Assembly: GCF_000764305.2 (NCBI RefSeq)
Contig: NW_025946698.1
Span: 1-64,000 of the forward strand
Reading direction: 5' to 3'
DNA: 64,000 nt
From: Hyalella azteca
Taxonomy: Eukaryota > Arthropoda > Malacostraca > Amphipoda > Hyalellidae
This document shows, one piece after another, positions 1-11,640 of the stretch (positions within the stretch are counted from its first letter, which is position 1; each line of letters begins with the position of its first letter). Position numbers and translations under genes: made by a program. A model generated the notes under the pieces. That model had not been told where the DNA came from. It did no database searches and was given only the letters and a program-made list of their open reading frames with translations.

Positions 1-952
1 CACATGTGGCCAATATCGTTACGCCACCTTGGGCCAGCATGGGCCCCTTCCAAAATTGTTACTAGGGATTAGGCGTAGTAATGGAGCTTCCATTAAGTTT
101 GTGGCAGGCGTCCATTAGGCAAAGTAGCAGAACCTATATTGAGCAGGAAATTAAGATGCCATCACACAGAGATTATATCCATTTCAAATTTTTATACACA
201 CATTTGTTGACGACTAGCAAACCCATTTGTACATGTATAGTATTTCTTTGTTAAAATTTGCACTTAACCACTAAAGTTCTTTACCACTTTAAATTTATCT
301 GAAAGTCTCATTCAAGGTGTCATGAAATTAACCTCAACGATTTTTGAACACTGAATCGCAGTTATCGACTAAAATTTGTCACTACAAGATTTGTAGTTAG
401 CTTATTGTTCAATTCCCTATAAATTCGTACTGTCGTGATGAATGTGACAAATAGTTTAGTTTGTCACAAAAACCACAATTAATTATTGGACTTTTGGATA
501 ATAAAAATACAAGGATAGGCGGACGACACCATATAGGACTTATAGTTTAGGTCAAGAATCAAGTTTATGGCTTCTGCTTTGCTTTGCCATGCACGTATGC
601 TTGTGCGGCCATTAATTAGCTCAATAGGCCGGCGAGAAGTTGACTTAAAAACTAACGATCCTGCAGATAAAAACTAGTGTTTTTCCTCTTGGGGGCTAAA
701 CTGCAGAATCTCTGCTCTGATTTAGTTTATTGAAGTTTGAAAAAAAACAGCTTATTAGTTTCATATTTTGTGCTGAACTTGCAACTTATCTTCTTCATTC
801 TAATGTCTCCATTTCACGAATGAACTATAGAGATATGAGGCAGCTTACAAAAAAATCGTATTTAGTCCATTCCACTAGCAGCTTACACTGAGCTGCAACA
901 ATTCTGGAAATTTCGCCAGCTTCTACGGAATTTTTTACAAATATACAGTATA
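1..952. other. AT-rich intergenic DNA
   Basis: No reading frame with a recognisable domain or paired splice signals is seen. It is ordinary AT-rich sequence with short homopolymers. Confidence 0.5.
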
Positions 953-1145
953 GATAGGGCTATGGGTGCCTATATTATATATCCAGTATAGGGCTATGGA
1001 TGCGTATATTATATATCTAGTATAGGGCAACGGGTGCGTATATTATATATCTAGTATAGGGCAATGGGTGCGTATATTATATATCTAGTATAGGTATATG
1101 GATGCGTATATTGTGTTTCCATTATAGGGCTACGGGTGCGTATAT
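953..1145. repeat. 34-bp minisatellite, about 5.5 copies
   Basis: The unit starts TAGGGCTATGGGTGCGTATA and ends in TATATATCTAGTA. Copies differ by a few substitutions (CTATGG, CAACGG, CAATGG). Short frames crossing it are by-products of the repeat. Confidence 0.9.
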
Positions 1146-1365
1146 CCATCGACATTTGTTAATTTGTTTTTACATTTTTGTTGGAAGGCGGCCATTCTTA
1201 TACCGTAGTCACTGGAGAGAACAGAGGCGAGTCAATCTCTTGTTGCCTTCGATCGCTTTCGCATTCCGAACAATTTTCCCGCAAGCGAATTTTCCTTCGT
1301 CAAGCAGCAACTCGACGTAAGAAGTGCACAGCTATAATCGTAGTTACTAATTGTTGTTTACCGTG

Positions 1366-1366
1366 N
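1366..1366. other. single-N assembly join
   Basis: A lone N lies two bases before the 162-bp repeat that begins at 1368. It looks like a placeholder left where contigs were joined in repeated sequence. Confidence 0.6.
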
Positions 1367-1367
1367 A

Positions 1368-1735
1368 ATCAACATTGATTCAACGTTTAAAAATTAGTAA
1401 ACATTCAACGTACCAGTATCGACGTTATTTCCACGTTGAAATAAGATTGTTTTACATCCGTTCTAGTTTTGATCAGATTTCGATGTTGATTGGACGTATA
1501 ATTGGGGTGTTTCAGCATCTCAACCTCATATCAACATTGATTCAACGTTTAAATATTAGTATAAATTCAACGTATCAATATCGACGTTATTTCAACGTTG
1601 GAATAATGTTGTTTTACGTCCCTTCTAGTGTTGGTCAGATTTCGACGTTGATATGACGTTTAATTTTGGTTGTTCAACATTTCAACCAGAAACCAACCAA
1701 TAATCAACGTTGTTTCAACGTCAGATGCCTGCTGG
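1368..1735. repeat. ACGTTGAAAC-rich dispersed repeat, tandem 162-bp units
   Basis: Two tandem units begin ATCAACATTGATTCAACGTT at 1368 and 1530, with a partial third. They are full of CAACGTT/AACGTTG inverted words. A related single copy lies at 11472-11640, and both end in a similar TTTCAACRTMAGATG segment. This is a dispersed non-coding repeat. I cannot assign it to a transposon family because no clear terminal repeats are visible. Confidence 0.75.
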
Positions 1736-2633
1736 GATAGTATTGCAGCAATACTATGTTTATCGGGAAAACCATCATGTCTCATGATTATCGTCTGTAT
1801 ATGTCATCGCCCCATAAGACTTGTGCTGTCTCGTCGCATTAGATTGGTCGAGATTGTTTGATTAAAATTAGTTTAGAGAGCAGCTTCTATATTGGGTGCG
1901 TCAAGTTTGTATGAAAAAATATTTGGTTAGAGTTAAACTTTTTTTCTGTGTGTCGTGATTATTTGATTAAAATATAGATTGATGAACAACTTTTCTTTAG
2001 TGTGTCAAGATCATGAAAATAAAATTTGATAAAAGAGCATTATTTACTTGATGTTTCGAACTTGCACAATTATAATTGAATTTGAGAGCAATTTATATCA
2101 TGTGTGACTAGATGTAATGATTGAAATTTAGTTTAAAGAGAACTTTTGTTAAGTTACCAGAGATTATGTGACTTAAGTTGGATAAGACAGCAACTTTGAT
2201 TAGTTGTATCTATAGACAGATTTTACCTAGCGTATCTAATAGGTATGAATAAAATTATATTAGACAACAACTTTCAGCAGATGTTTCAAGATTATTTTCT
2301 CTATGTTGAGGTTCGGCGCCATTTTCTGGAGATTTCAGAAAAGAAGTTCATTTAAGCAGAATTTTTTATTCAATTTAATTATGTTTCTATAACATATCAG
2401 CCAAATTATGTGGAATATAAATATGTTAAGAAATTTTCATGACAGTTATGACCAAATTCAGGAGAGTCTCTAGAGGGCATTTGAAGGTTACAGCGGCACT
2501 TAAATCCGCCCTGAGTGGGGGCCTTCCTGAGCCTCGGGAAGGTCAAGCGGCGGCTGTCTGCACCCTGTGGCCTGTAGGCTCATTATTTGTCAAAATGTGA
2601 ATTAAATGGTCTAAAATTTCTTTAATTAAGATT
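1736..2633. other. intergenic DNA, no gene seen
   Basis: AT-rich sequence. The only distinct stretch is a GC-richer block at about 2485-2580 without a clear frame. Confidence 0.4.
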
Positions 2634-2635
2634 TA

Positions 2636-2862
2636 CAGTGGGTGCAAAAAACATCCGACTCAAAGGAAAAACTTTATTTAATTAAAGCTAATTCAACAAA
2701 ATTACATAAAGAAACACAGTTCTAATATTAATTTACATGGGAAATGCAAATATCTTATCAAACAACGATGGCAGTAAATGTTGACTTGATAATTGTAATT
2801 TGTAGTTAGATGCAAATTGAATAAAGTTTTTCCTTTGTGTCGGATACTTTTTGCCCTCACGG
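2636..2862. mobile_element. 227-bp MITE, Tc1/mariner type
   Basis: The ends form inverted repeats of about 42 bp. The left end is CAGTGGGTGCAAAAAACATC and continues through CCGACTCAAAGG. The reverse complement of the right end reads CCGTGAGGGCAAAAAGTATC and continues through CCGACACAAAGG. Both then read AAAAACTTTAT. TA dinucleotides flank the element at 2634-2635 and 2863-2864. There is no coding capacity inside, so it is a non-autonomous element mobilised in trans. The TIR start CAGTG and the TA duplication fit Tc1/mariner, but the mobilising transposase is not identified. Confidence 0.88.
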
Positions 2863-2984
2863 TATATTATATGCAAAATATATCTTGAAATACGTAATTT
2901 ATTTTAAATATATGCCTTCTCCGACGACGACAACAATGTCATTTAACTGGAGCCAGGTCAGCAATGAGATAATAAATGACTGGC

Positions 2985-3555
2985 CATGCGCTGCGTGTCT
3001 GCGGGGATAGATAGCACTGCGCTGCGTGTCTGCGGGGATAGTAGCACTGCGCTGCGTGTCTGCGGGGGTAGTAGCACTGCACTGCGTGTCTGCGGGGTAG
3101 TAGCACTGCACTGCGTGTCTGCGGGGTAGTAGCACTGCGCTGCGTGTCTGCGGGGATAGTAGCTCTGCGCTGCGTGTCTGCGGGGATAGTAGCACTGCAC
3201 TGCGTGTCTGCGGGGTAGTAGCACTGCACTGCGTGTCTGCGGGGTAGTAGCACTGCACTGCGTGTCTGTGGGGATAGTAGCACTGCGCTGCGTGTCTGCG
3301 GGGATAGTAGCACTGTACTGCGTGTCTGCGGGGTAGTAGCACTGCACTGTGTGTCTGCGGGGTAGTAGCACTGCACTGCGTGTCTGCGGGGATAGTAGCT
3401 CTGCGCTGCGTGTCTGCGGGGATAGTAGCACTGTACTGCGTGTCTGCGGGGTAGTAGCACTGCACTGCGTGTCTGCGGGGTAGTAGCAGTGCACTGCGTG
3501 TCTGCGGGGATAGTAGCAGTGCTCTGCGTGTCTGCGGGGATAGTAGTACTGTGAG
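2985..3555. repeat. 30/31-bp minisatellite, about 19 copies
   Basis: The unit is roughly TGCGTGTCTGCGGGGATAGT followed by AGCACTGCGC. Copies vary between 29 and 31 bp (GGGGTAG, GGGGATAG, GGGGGTAG). Because unit lengths hover around 30, all three minus-strand frames stay open for about 200 codons. None of those frames is a gene. Confidence 0.95.
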
Positions 3556-6500
3556 GCACAAAAATCAAGTTGCCTGGTGGGTTTTAGCAAAATCAGTCTC
3601 AGATGAAAAAGCATTCGATAGGCGGTCTAGTCGGTAATCAATTTGGCGTCCCTTAGTACATTTATAAAATTTTACAGGAACATATTTTAAACTACTCATT
3701 TAAATACTCTTTTGAAAATAATAAAAATTATTCACATCCGTTGACTATTTTCAACGTGAAACTGACATAATTTCGATTGACTTTAACTGAAAAGTCTCAG
3801 CAATCTCTGACGATTGATTGCTAGTTGATCGTTAGCGAATCACGTATCTTACACAAAGAAGTACGACGGCATAGATTAAATGAACCCATCACCTCAATTA
3901 TAGTTCCAACAGTTCAAGTTAATTAAATATGTTCACATTACAGCTTCTCACGTAGGAGTACATCTGTTAATATGGATTGCTCGCCGCTTTATTACATAAA
4001 TTTCTCTGAAACATTACCAGTTTTTCATAAACACACTGCAAATTTTCAGTAATTTTTCAAGCAGTTTTCTTGATTTTTTGCTACAGCAGTACTTATTATT
4101 TTCTGGGGGTAAATGAGATTGAAATTCTTGGCCGAATGTAAATTTATCTTATGCAACTTCACACGTAGTAAGTGGAGTTATTACAGATTTATTCCCGGCG
4201 TTTTCTCGGCAGTTACTCAGCTCTGCATTCGCCAATTAGGCGCCTGGAGTCACATATGGCAATGTCAACTTTAGGTGTCATAAATAAGACTAATACTTTT
4301 GGTGAAAATATTTGCAATATACTTCATTGCTATCTTTCTCATCCAGAACGGAATGACAGAACTCATTTATATTTTAATAACTTTATAATTTTAATTGATT
4401 GAATTGAAGTTATCGCTATGTTTTCGGAATTTTAGCCATCAAAGTCTGATGATGAATGCAAAAGTTTGATTGTCATGTTCATTAAAAAAATTGACCGAAA
4501 TAGATGCTGGAATACTATTGTCGGACTCATGTTTTAAAAAAATTATAGCTTCCTGCACGGAGCGCAGTTCTTGTAGGTCTTTTTTTTATTTGATATCGTA
4601 CCGTAAAAGATTTTATATTCACTCATTCGAGCCGAACATGCGCCACGTTAATTATTTACGAAGCTTAGTTAGCGGGTCAACTGAGATTATTGATACTGCA
4701 AGAAAACAAACAAGGTGGCGCGTTCCATTACTAAGTCTTTGATTGATTACACCGGCTGCCATCATATGCAAATTGCCCACTTTTCAACTACAGTTGTAGT
4801 TTATAATTTTTGTTGCGCAGCGCTCGAGCAAGTTGTCCAAACTGCCTACGTCTGTCGATAAGGTAAAGTCGGTCCACTTTGAATATATTTTGGAAAGTTC
4901 AGTAGGGCGCAAGTAANGTAGTTCAGTCGGCACCGCTTGCGCTGTGGTACAAACTCGATGTTTTTAAGTTAACACAAATTTTGTTCATTGGATGAGGTTT
5001 CGTTTCGCATATGTAAATTAAGGGATTTGATAAATATGGAGGATAAAATTATAAAATCCATGCTTAAATATTTGCTTAATGTACAACAAACTGAACAAAG
5101 GTCGTTGATAATCGTGTAACAAAGGTCGTGGAATGCTTTCCAGCCATTGGTGCTTTGGAAAATAGGCAACTGAATCTCCACTAGCAAATACAGGAAGTGG
5201 TGTCAACCCATATTTTCCGATGATATTCAATTTGTCAGGAAAATATTTTTATGAAAGTTTTGCATTCGCTTCACCTCAGACAAGATGCTGTGCCGCTACT
5301 GCCTTGATCCTAAAGAGCAACAAATTAAAGCCTTTTATATTTATCAGAGTGGCAGGACAAAGCATGATGATAAATTCGAAGTATTACCAGCAATTTCACT
5401 ACATATTATTAACAATTACAACTTATTTACTGCACTGCACAACGACGTAACACGTAACACATCACAGCCAACACCACACCTCACACCACAGCAGCCAGAG
5501 CACAACTGAGCGCTCCAAAGCCCACAAAAAGCGCCGCCCTTCTCTCCTCTTCGGCCGACTCGGTGTGATTTATGAATCGGCAGTTGCTCTCCATCAGTGG
5601 ACCATAATTGAGAAGGTGCAAAAACGCCTCCAATATGCTGCTGCGGTGTAAAGAGAACGTGTGGGAATCAAGGCGAAGTATTTTTAGCAGCTTAAGCCGA
5701 TTTTTGCGTCTTGGATTTTGTCAGGTCCGAAGTTTTGGTCCTGAATACACAACATTCAAGGTTATTCATTCGTTATTGTCATCAGTTTCTCTTGTTATAA
5801 AATCAGTAACACTTGCATTTCTTGTTTTCGTATACTTCTCAGTGCTGCGATTGAAATTTAAAAAAAATCGTTATGTTACATCTCCCGCATTTGAAATTAG
5901 AGCTCTCGATTCTATATTGCAATATCATTGCCATATGCGAATTTCAATAATATGAGTAAATTTTGCGGTTGCCTGATCACTTCTGTGGTCTCTGATTATT
6001 TATTGACTGAAAGGCCAACCAAAGGTTGACCTTCATCTCCTTCCTGGACTGCAGAATATGGCAATTTTGATCAACTCATTAAGTATACCTCCCGGCCTCC
6101 GTGACGACTTATTTTCAGGAGGTTATTAGGGAGGAGAAATCCATTTTAGTTCTAGGAGAGGCTTCGAACCAAATTACAATTGTAACTCTTCTTATTTTTT
6201 ATTATCGGAAGACTTTATTCATATGAAACTCTGCGAAACTATTTGTGTCAAGAAGTAAACCAAATGTTAGGAGTAATATCCACAGACTTGTGAACAGCAG
6301 CCATGCATTGTACGTCAGAAAGGTTTCCAGATATTCCACATTATTTCCATCCGTTTAATATGATTGTTTTCAATGTAGAGAGCTAATTAATAGTGTCCAA
6401 GAGGGTAGAGATGAAAACATTCGTTTGGAAATCCGCTATCCTACTATAATTTCTTTATGCGGACACCAGCCAAACGAATCCTCATTTAGGGATTTTTTTT

Positions 6501-7069
6501 AATAAATAATTTCTAGAGTTACAGTAAAGCCGATGAAAATTACAATAAATAATCGAAATATATATGCGAATTTCAATCTAATTTATACATCAATATTCAA
6601 TTTTCGGATGTTAAGCGGGATTTATGAGATGATCCCGCTGAATGTTCATATAAAAATTTTTATTTGATTATCGATTAATGCTAAAAGATTTTTTCAACCA
6701 CATACGCAAGTTAACCGTACGTGCGAGCCCAGCCCTACCTTTTTAATGCACTTATTTCAAGTTTATTTTGATAAACGCTCATAAGTTAATATCTCACTGC
6801 AGATGGAAATAAAATACTTATTTGATTATATCACAATAACCTATTACCGCTGGTGCTTACCTCGTTCACGTGATTAGAGCGTCGGTAATTCTGACCTAAA
6901 TTATATCGAACTGTATAGAACGAAGTCAGTGGGCGAATCAATTCGTAAATTGAGTAATGAAAGTTAGAGACTTGGAGTAAAGTGTTGAGAAGGCTACGGG
7001 AATTTGGGTTGAACTGCGTAATGTTTGTATAAGGTGCTGTTGTTCTCGAGACCGTGAAAGCGAGGGTTG
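3556..7069. other. intergenic DNA with one single-N join
   Basis: No recognised gene. A lone N lies at 4917. Short frames at about 4.17-4.74, 5.0-5.5 and 5.6-5.95 kb show no domain or splice context I can defend. Exons of unknown genes cannot be excluded. Confidence 0.4.
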
Positions 7070-7600
7070 TTTATAGTTGGAATGGCGAGGGCATCAAACG
7101 GCTGACCCTTGCGGATTTCACAACTGTCGCGGCGTCACTTCGAAGGAGTAGGCGTAACGGTGCGCGACGGCTGCGTATAAAAGGACCTTAAAATTGGCGC
7201 CAAGTGCTGTTCTACGGAGGTGACCGTCACGCAAGCACGGTCTGCAGTCAGCGGACTGTGTAACGGCCGCGGCCGTGAGGCCGGCGGTGTTACCGTTTTC
7301 GAACATTGACGATCGCGAGAAACCTGGACTTATCGAGGCAGCCAAGAGTCCGGTGAGCACGTCAAGAAAATCAACATCAACACTACGACTGCGACTCAGC
7401 CGTGAGACAGTGCGAGAGGACCACGAGTTGTACAACGATTATAACACCCGTCATCAGAAGAATCAAGTTTTCAAGCTCGGCGCAAGAATTATCGTCGGGA
7501 CGGTCATCAGCATAGTACGGTCACAACTCTCAACAGAAGAAACGGTACGGTCACAGTCATCAACCGATGTACGGTCGGCATAAATTCTACTTTTAGACCG
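7070..7600 (+). promoter_or_regulatory. GC-rich block with TATA box and E2F-like site
   Basis: The block is visibly richer in GC and CpG than its surroundings. A consensus TATAAAAGG at 7176-7184 is followed 18 bp later by TTGGCGCC (7194-7201), an E2F-like palindrome. A frame of about 100 codons (7275-7583) follows but matches nothing I recognise. The same TATA then TTGGCGCC arrangement occurs at 9988-10014. This may be the promoter of a repeat family whose downstream part recurs at 41.0-41.4 kb. Promoter activity is inferred from motifs only. Confidence 0.35.
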
Positions 7601-7684
7601 GCTGTGAGACATCACTGTAGCGCGGGAAATACGGCTATGAAGAAAGAGCAACTGGAAAGAAGACGCGAGAATACAGCAGCGGTA

Positions 7685-8075
7685 CGGCCGCTGAACATAC
7701 GGCCGCTGAACATACGGCTGCAAACGTGTGCGCAAGTTACGGTCATTTACAACAGTCGTGCGCATTGGAACTACAACGAATCAACATTTTCCGGTAAAAT
7801 TAGATGATTTTAATGATGTAAACTGATAGATTTTTGGGCTTTGATTGTTTTCATATTACCTTTTTAACGTACTAGAGATTTTGTCAACGTAGAATGTGAA
7901 CTTGAATTTTCAAATTTAATGTGAAATGTAGCTATGTTTCATTACCACCCTCTTTTTGTATTTTTTTTTTTTTGCCGTAACCCATCCATACCAGAACTTT
8001 GTCATGCGCTTTTTAAACCACTGCAGACCAATCTGACAAAATTAAAGCGATTGCCGATAAATTAAAAGTAATAAT
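7685..8075 (+). repeat. dispersed repeat, copy 1 (partner at 41010-41405)
   Basis: Collinear similarity with 41010-41405 runs from ATACGGCTGCAAACG through GATAGATTTT, CTAGAGATTTTGTCAACGTA, ATGTGAACTTGAATTT and TGTGAAATGTA to GCCGTAACC and a TCTGACAAAATTA-like tail. The copies are diverged by roughly a fifth by eye. The 3' end runs into the decayed reading frame at about 8.03 kb, so the pair may be the 5' part of a mobile element. The family is unknown. Confidence 0.75.
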
Positions 8076-8752
8076 ATACATAGAAAAATCTCAAAACTAC
8101 TTAACATATCAAAAAACTCCTTATTTAATCGCACGAAGATATCAGGTCATGATATTGAGAGTGCGTCATTTATTAACCTTGCAACATTAATGAAAGAATG
8201 TTGTCAACATGCTAAGGTGTTTTAAAATACGTGTTGTTTGACCGAGAAGAAGGAAAAAAACAGTTCCAGATGATATTTGTCAATTACACAAATCCTGCCC
8301 TTGGAAGCTATGGAGGTGATCTCTATTATAAAAATGGAACCATACCCATTACAAAAACTAAATTCAGAAATAAAGGACAGTAAAATATTTCCTGGGCATC
8401 AGGCACGGATAAGAAACCGAAAGCAAAGAGTTTGACCGATTACGAACAACAATGTGATAAATTTATATTAGAACCTGAGTTATCCATTGTTATTCTATGC
8501 AGAAATTGTGACGGATTAAAGTATTTCCAGCGGTCAAGGTAAGAAGGTAGCACATTTGTAAAAAGCTTCTTCTTAGGATCTATAATCAATTATGAACACT
8601 TATGAGAAGGCATAATTTTTGGACAAGGAAGAACAAACAATAAACTCTTTGGAAATATCATGATGGGCAACAGGACTTGTAACGCCAAACAAACTCCAAA
8701 TGTCACAGTAAATATCGACACGATTATTTCTCCTTCATCTTATATATCTTAA
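8029..8752 (+). pseudogene. decayed reading frame of unknown origin
   Basis: One frame stays coding-like from about 8219 to 8752. It carries protein-like runs such as FVNYTNPALGSYGGDLYY and FGQGRTNNKLFGNIMMGN, broken by only three internal stops (after NKGQ, QRSR and YEHL) in about 178 codons. This is far fewer stops than expected for DNA this AT-rich. Just upstream (8029-8190), an adjoining frame is open for about 50 codons, suggesting a frameshift. No initiator or splice pattern is clear. The AT-rich codon use and the link to the 7.7 kb dispersed repeat suggest a mobile or captured element rather than a host gene. I do not recognise the protein, and a viral or transposon origin is only a guess. 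Confidence 0.45.
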
Positions 8753-9116
8753 GCTATCCTACGTTGATTGCTCACACGAGTATTTAAAAAAGACAGCTCG
8801 CACAATGGCCCACAACAACAACTGAAAAAGTTTAGTTTAGCGTTTCAACTTATGAATATTCGGGTACAATGAATTTTTCTGTCGCCATGAAGTTATTTTC
8901 GAAGAATCAATACTTTCGACGATGGCTTTCAAAAATGAAAATACCGCCATATGCTGATATTATCTGTCGAAGTGGAAGGCTGCTGTGAGACACCAGTCCT
9001 AGTCTAGTTCATAATATTCTAAAACTGTTTATTGACATTGAAGGTTTTTCATCGACTAATATTTTTCCTGCATTATTAATTTGCATGGTTGAACGTAGGT
9101 TATCGATTTGCTTAAA

Positions 9117-9392
9117 CTAAGGATCCGGAATGTCGTGCTCACTATCACTAGGTCTGGGTTGGATCATGGATTATTTGAACTAAGGCACCGATATCGCTAT
9201 CACAAGGACTTAGTGGAGTCTTGGATTGCTTGAAGAAAGGCTCCGGGATGTCGTGCTCGCCATCACTAGGATAGAGTATGGTCTTAGATTGCTCTAGCTA
9301 AGGCACTGGGATGCCGTGCTTGCTATCACATGGACTGATTGGAGTCTTGGATAGCTTGAACTAAGTTAGGCACCAGGATGTGCTCGCTATCG
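9117..9392. repeat. about 60-bp degenerate tandem repeat, 4-5 copies
   Basis: Each unit reads roughly CTAAGGCNCCGGGATGTCGT, then GCTCGCTATCACTAGG, then a GGAGTCTTGGATNGCTTGAA segment. Copies are 55-63 bp and well diverged, indicating an old array. Confidence 0.85.
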
Positions 9393-11471
9393 GCCTCAAT
9401 TAGCAGCGGACGACGGTCGGAGCGAGCAGCAATGCTCCATAACGAGGGCCCCCACCGCGATGCTCTATGCGGTCCAGCCACGATCGACACTCGCAATCTT
9501 AACCTGCAACTGTCAAGATAATCATGTAAATTTGTATAGAATAATTTCACGATACGTCCGTGGTAATTTGTTCTGCGTATGCACTTGTCGACAGTTTTAA
9601 TCACATGACAACGTCAAGTTGCGATAAACTGCCCTCACGCAGGCTTACCTTTAAAGAACTGTGGCAAAAGTAATCAACTACATGGTATGTTAAACTTGCG
9701 TACAAATTTCGTTTGTCGATCTGCACCTGCGTGAGCGGCAGCTGTCATTTGGAAAATGACTTCATTCATGTCACGATCCGTGATGACATAGATAACAACG
9801 ACACCCGACCAGGTTAGGTTGTTTTAGGTGTGCTCGGTTCGAAGCGCGAGTTAGCAACGAATGTAACTTTAACTTTGCGCGCCACTCAATGTATCTCATG
9901 TGAAGATTAAATGGGAACGACGTCGCCAGGGGCTGGCCATAAACACGGGGCTGCCGGCACTCTCAGTCAGCGGTCGTCCGCCCCTAGTTATATAAAGAAG
10001 CGCGACTTGGCGCCTTATTACAATGGCCTTTTTATTATTACCTTATATCTTATTAAAATAACCTACATTAATTAGATATCGATATATTATTTGCGGGCTT
10101 ATCTATTCACTTACATTTTATTCTCAGTTGAATTTTCACTAAAAGTAGCAGTCAACCTTAGCCGGGGCCGAATCCGGAAACTTGGGCTCGCGCTCGAAGC
10201 CTTAGCCAACGGGACCACTGCGTATGAAAAGGAAAAACCGAATTGATGTAAAAGCTATTTAACCGAATATTTAACTTCATGACTTTATAGAAAGCCGCTT
10301 TCTGTGCTTGAATTATTTCCTTTATTATATTATTTTCTCCTGTTATTCTTTACAGAAGGAACAATTGAAGCTGTGGAGAGATTAAAGTCATCATCATCTA
10401 CTATTATCACTTGCAGGTCGCATGCTGTCGCTGGGTGGCAGAGCTGGTTGCACCACAAATGATGCGAGGTGTTGTCATTCAAGCATTCCTTTCAGAGTCA
10501 ATCAATACTTGAATTTAGCTAGTATAAGTAGAATTAGTTGTAGCCCATATCGCTTAGCGCGCGAAAAAGTAATGGGAAAAATATTAAGAGAGATATTGTC
10601 TCAATGGTTACGAAGATCTCCAAAGCCTCAGTATTTTCTAGAAAAATGCCCAAAGATTGTAAGAAAATTTAACCAAACAACTTTTATTATGCATAAAGCG
10701 AGAATCGTTTGCTTGACATGATATACGATGCGAATCTCCGAGGCGATTTGAAACGCACTAATTGATTTTTGATGTCTATGAGATTTAACTATCAATTGAC
10801 CAACAACTCTACTGGCGGAATTTAATTCCTGTTGATGAGATGAGTGAGGAGGAACTCGACGAACAGGGAACGGATTTATGGCAGCTGTAAATTACGTTTG
10901 AAGGCGAACGTCACAACTTGAACGCAACAGTAATTAACTTCATCGCGACTTCTGTAATTTTTATTCATTGCACAAAAACCTCTTACTCGAATAAAACTCG
11001 AGTAAATACACGGAAGATTAGTTATTTTTTTTAAAGATCTGGTATAACGAACGAAATATGTTTGAATAATACATATATTTATAATTACGCAATTTAATTT
11101 ATCTTTCTGGCAAATAACAATATGTATCTTTGTTTATTGGGTTGATACCTGCCTGGACAGGAGAAATTTATAAAGATGAGCGTCATTTATTTAACCCAAA
11201 TCATTATAGCCTTATAAATTAGCCCATACGCTCCAATATTAGCTGTTCAAAGTAGACTTAGTATTTATTTGTTTTACTCAATCGTTATTATTTAAAAATG
11301 TAGTAAATGTTTTATTTTAATTTAATTGTGCGCCCCAGACGACAGATGTATGTTTACCTCCAGCAAATGTTGCAAATCCCAGAAAGTTATTGTCAGATTG
11401 AGGAACACATCATTAAAAACCTGCATTTATGCTCAGTTTTCAACATTCGATAGCTGGCCGAAATAGATAAA
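9393..11471. other. intergenic DNA with a TATA-like site
   Basis: TTATATAAAG at 9988-9997 is followed by TTGGCGCC at 10007-10014, mirroring the motif pair at 7176-7201. A minus-strand GC-rich frame (about 9360-9520) and a plus-strand frame at 10422-10721 show no recognisable domain. Nothing else is supported. Confidence 0.35.
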
Positions 11472-11640
11472 AATTCACAATGTACCACGATCGACGTTGC
11501 TTCAATGTTGGAATGATATTTTTTATTTGCATCGCATCGAGGGTTAACTACGTTTCAACGTAGAAGTTAGGTTTAATTCTGGAAGTTGAAATCAACGCGT
11601 AATCGACGTTGTTTCAACATAAGATGACAGCTTGGTCGGT
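11472..11640. repeat. ACGTTGAAAC-rich dispersed repeat, copy 2
   Basis: This diverged single copy of the repeat at 1368-1735 shares ATCGACGTTGCTTCAA-type words. It also shares the terminal AATCGACGTTGTTTCAACAT and an AAGATGRCNGCTNGG end in the same order. Confidence 0.7.

Noticed and set aside
2899..3614. Three overlapping minus-strand frames of about 210-220 codons
   Set aside because: All are translations of the 30/31-bp minisatellite read in different phases. There is no non-repeat protein sequence.
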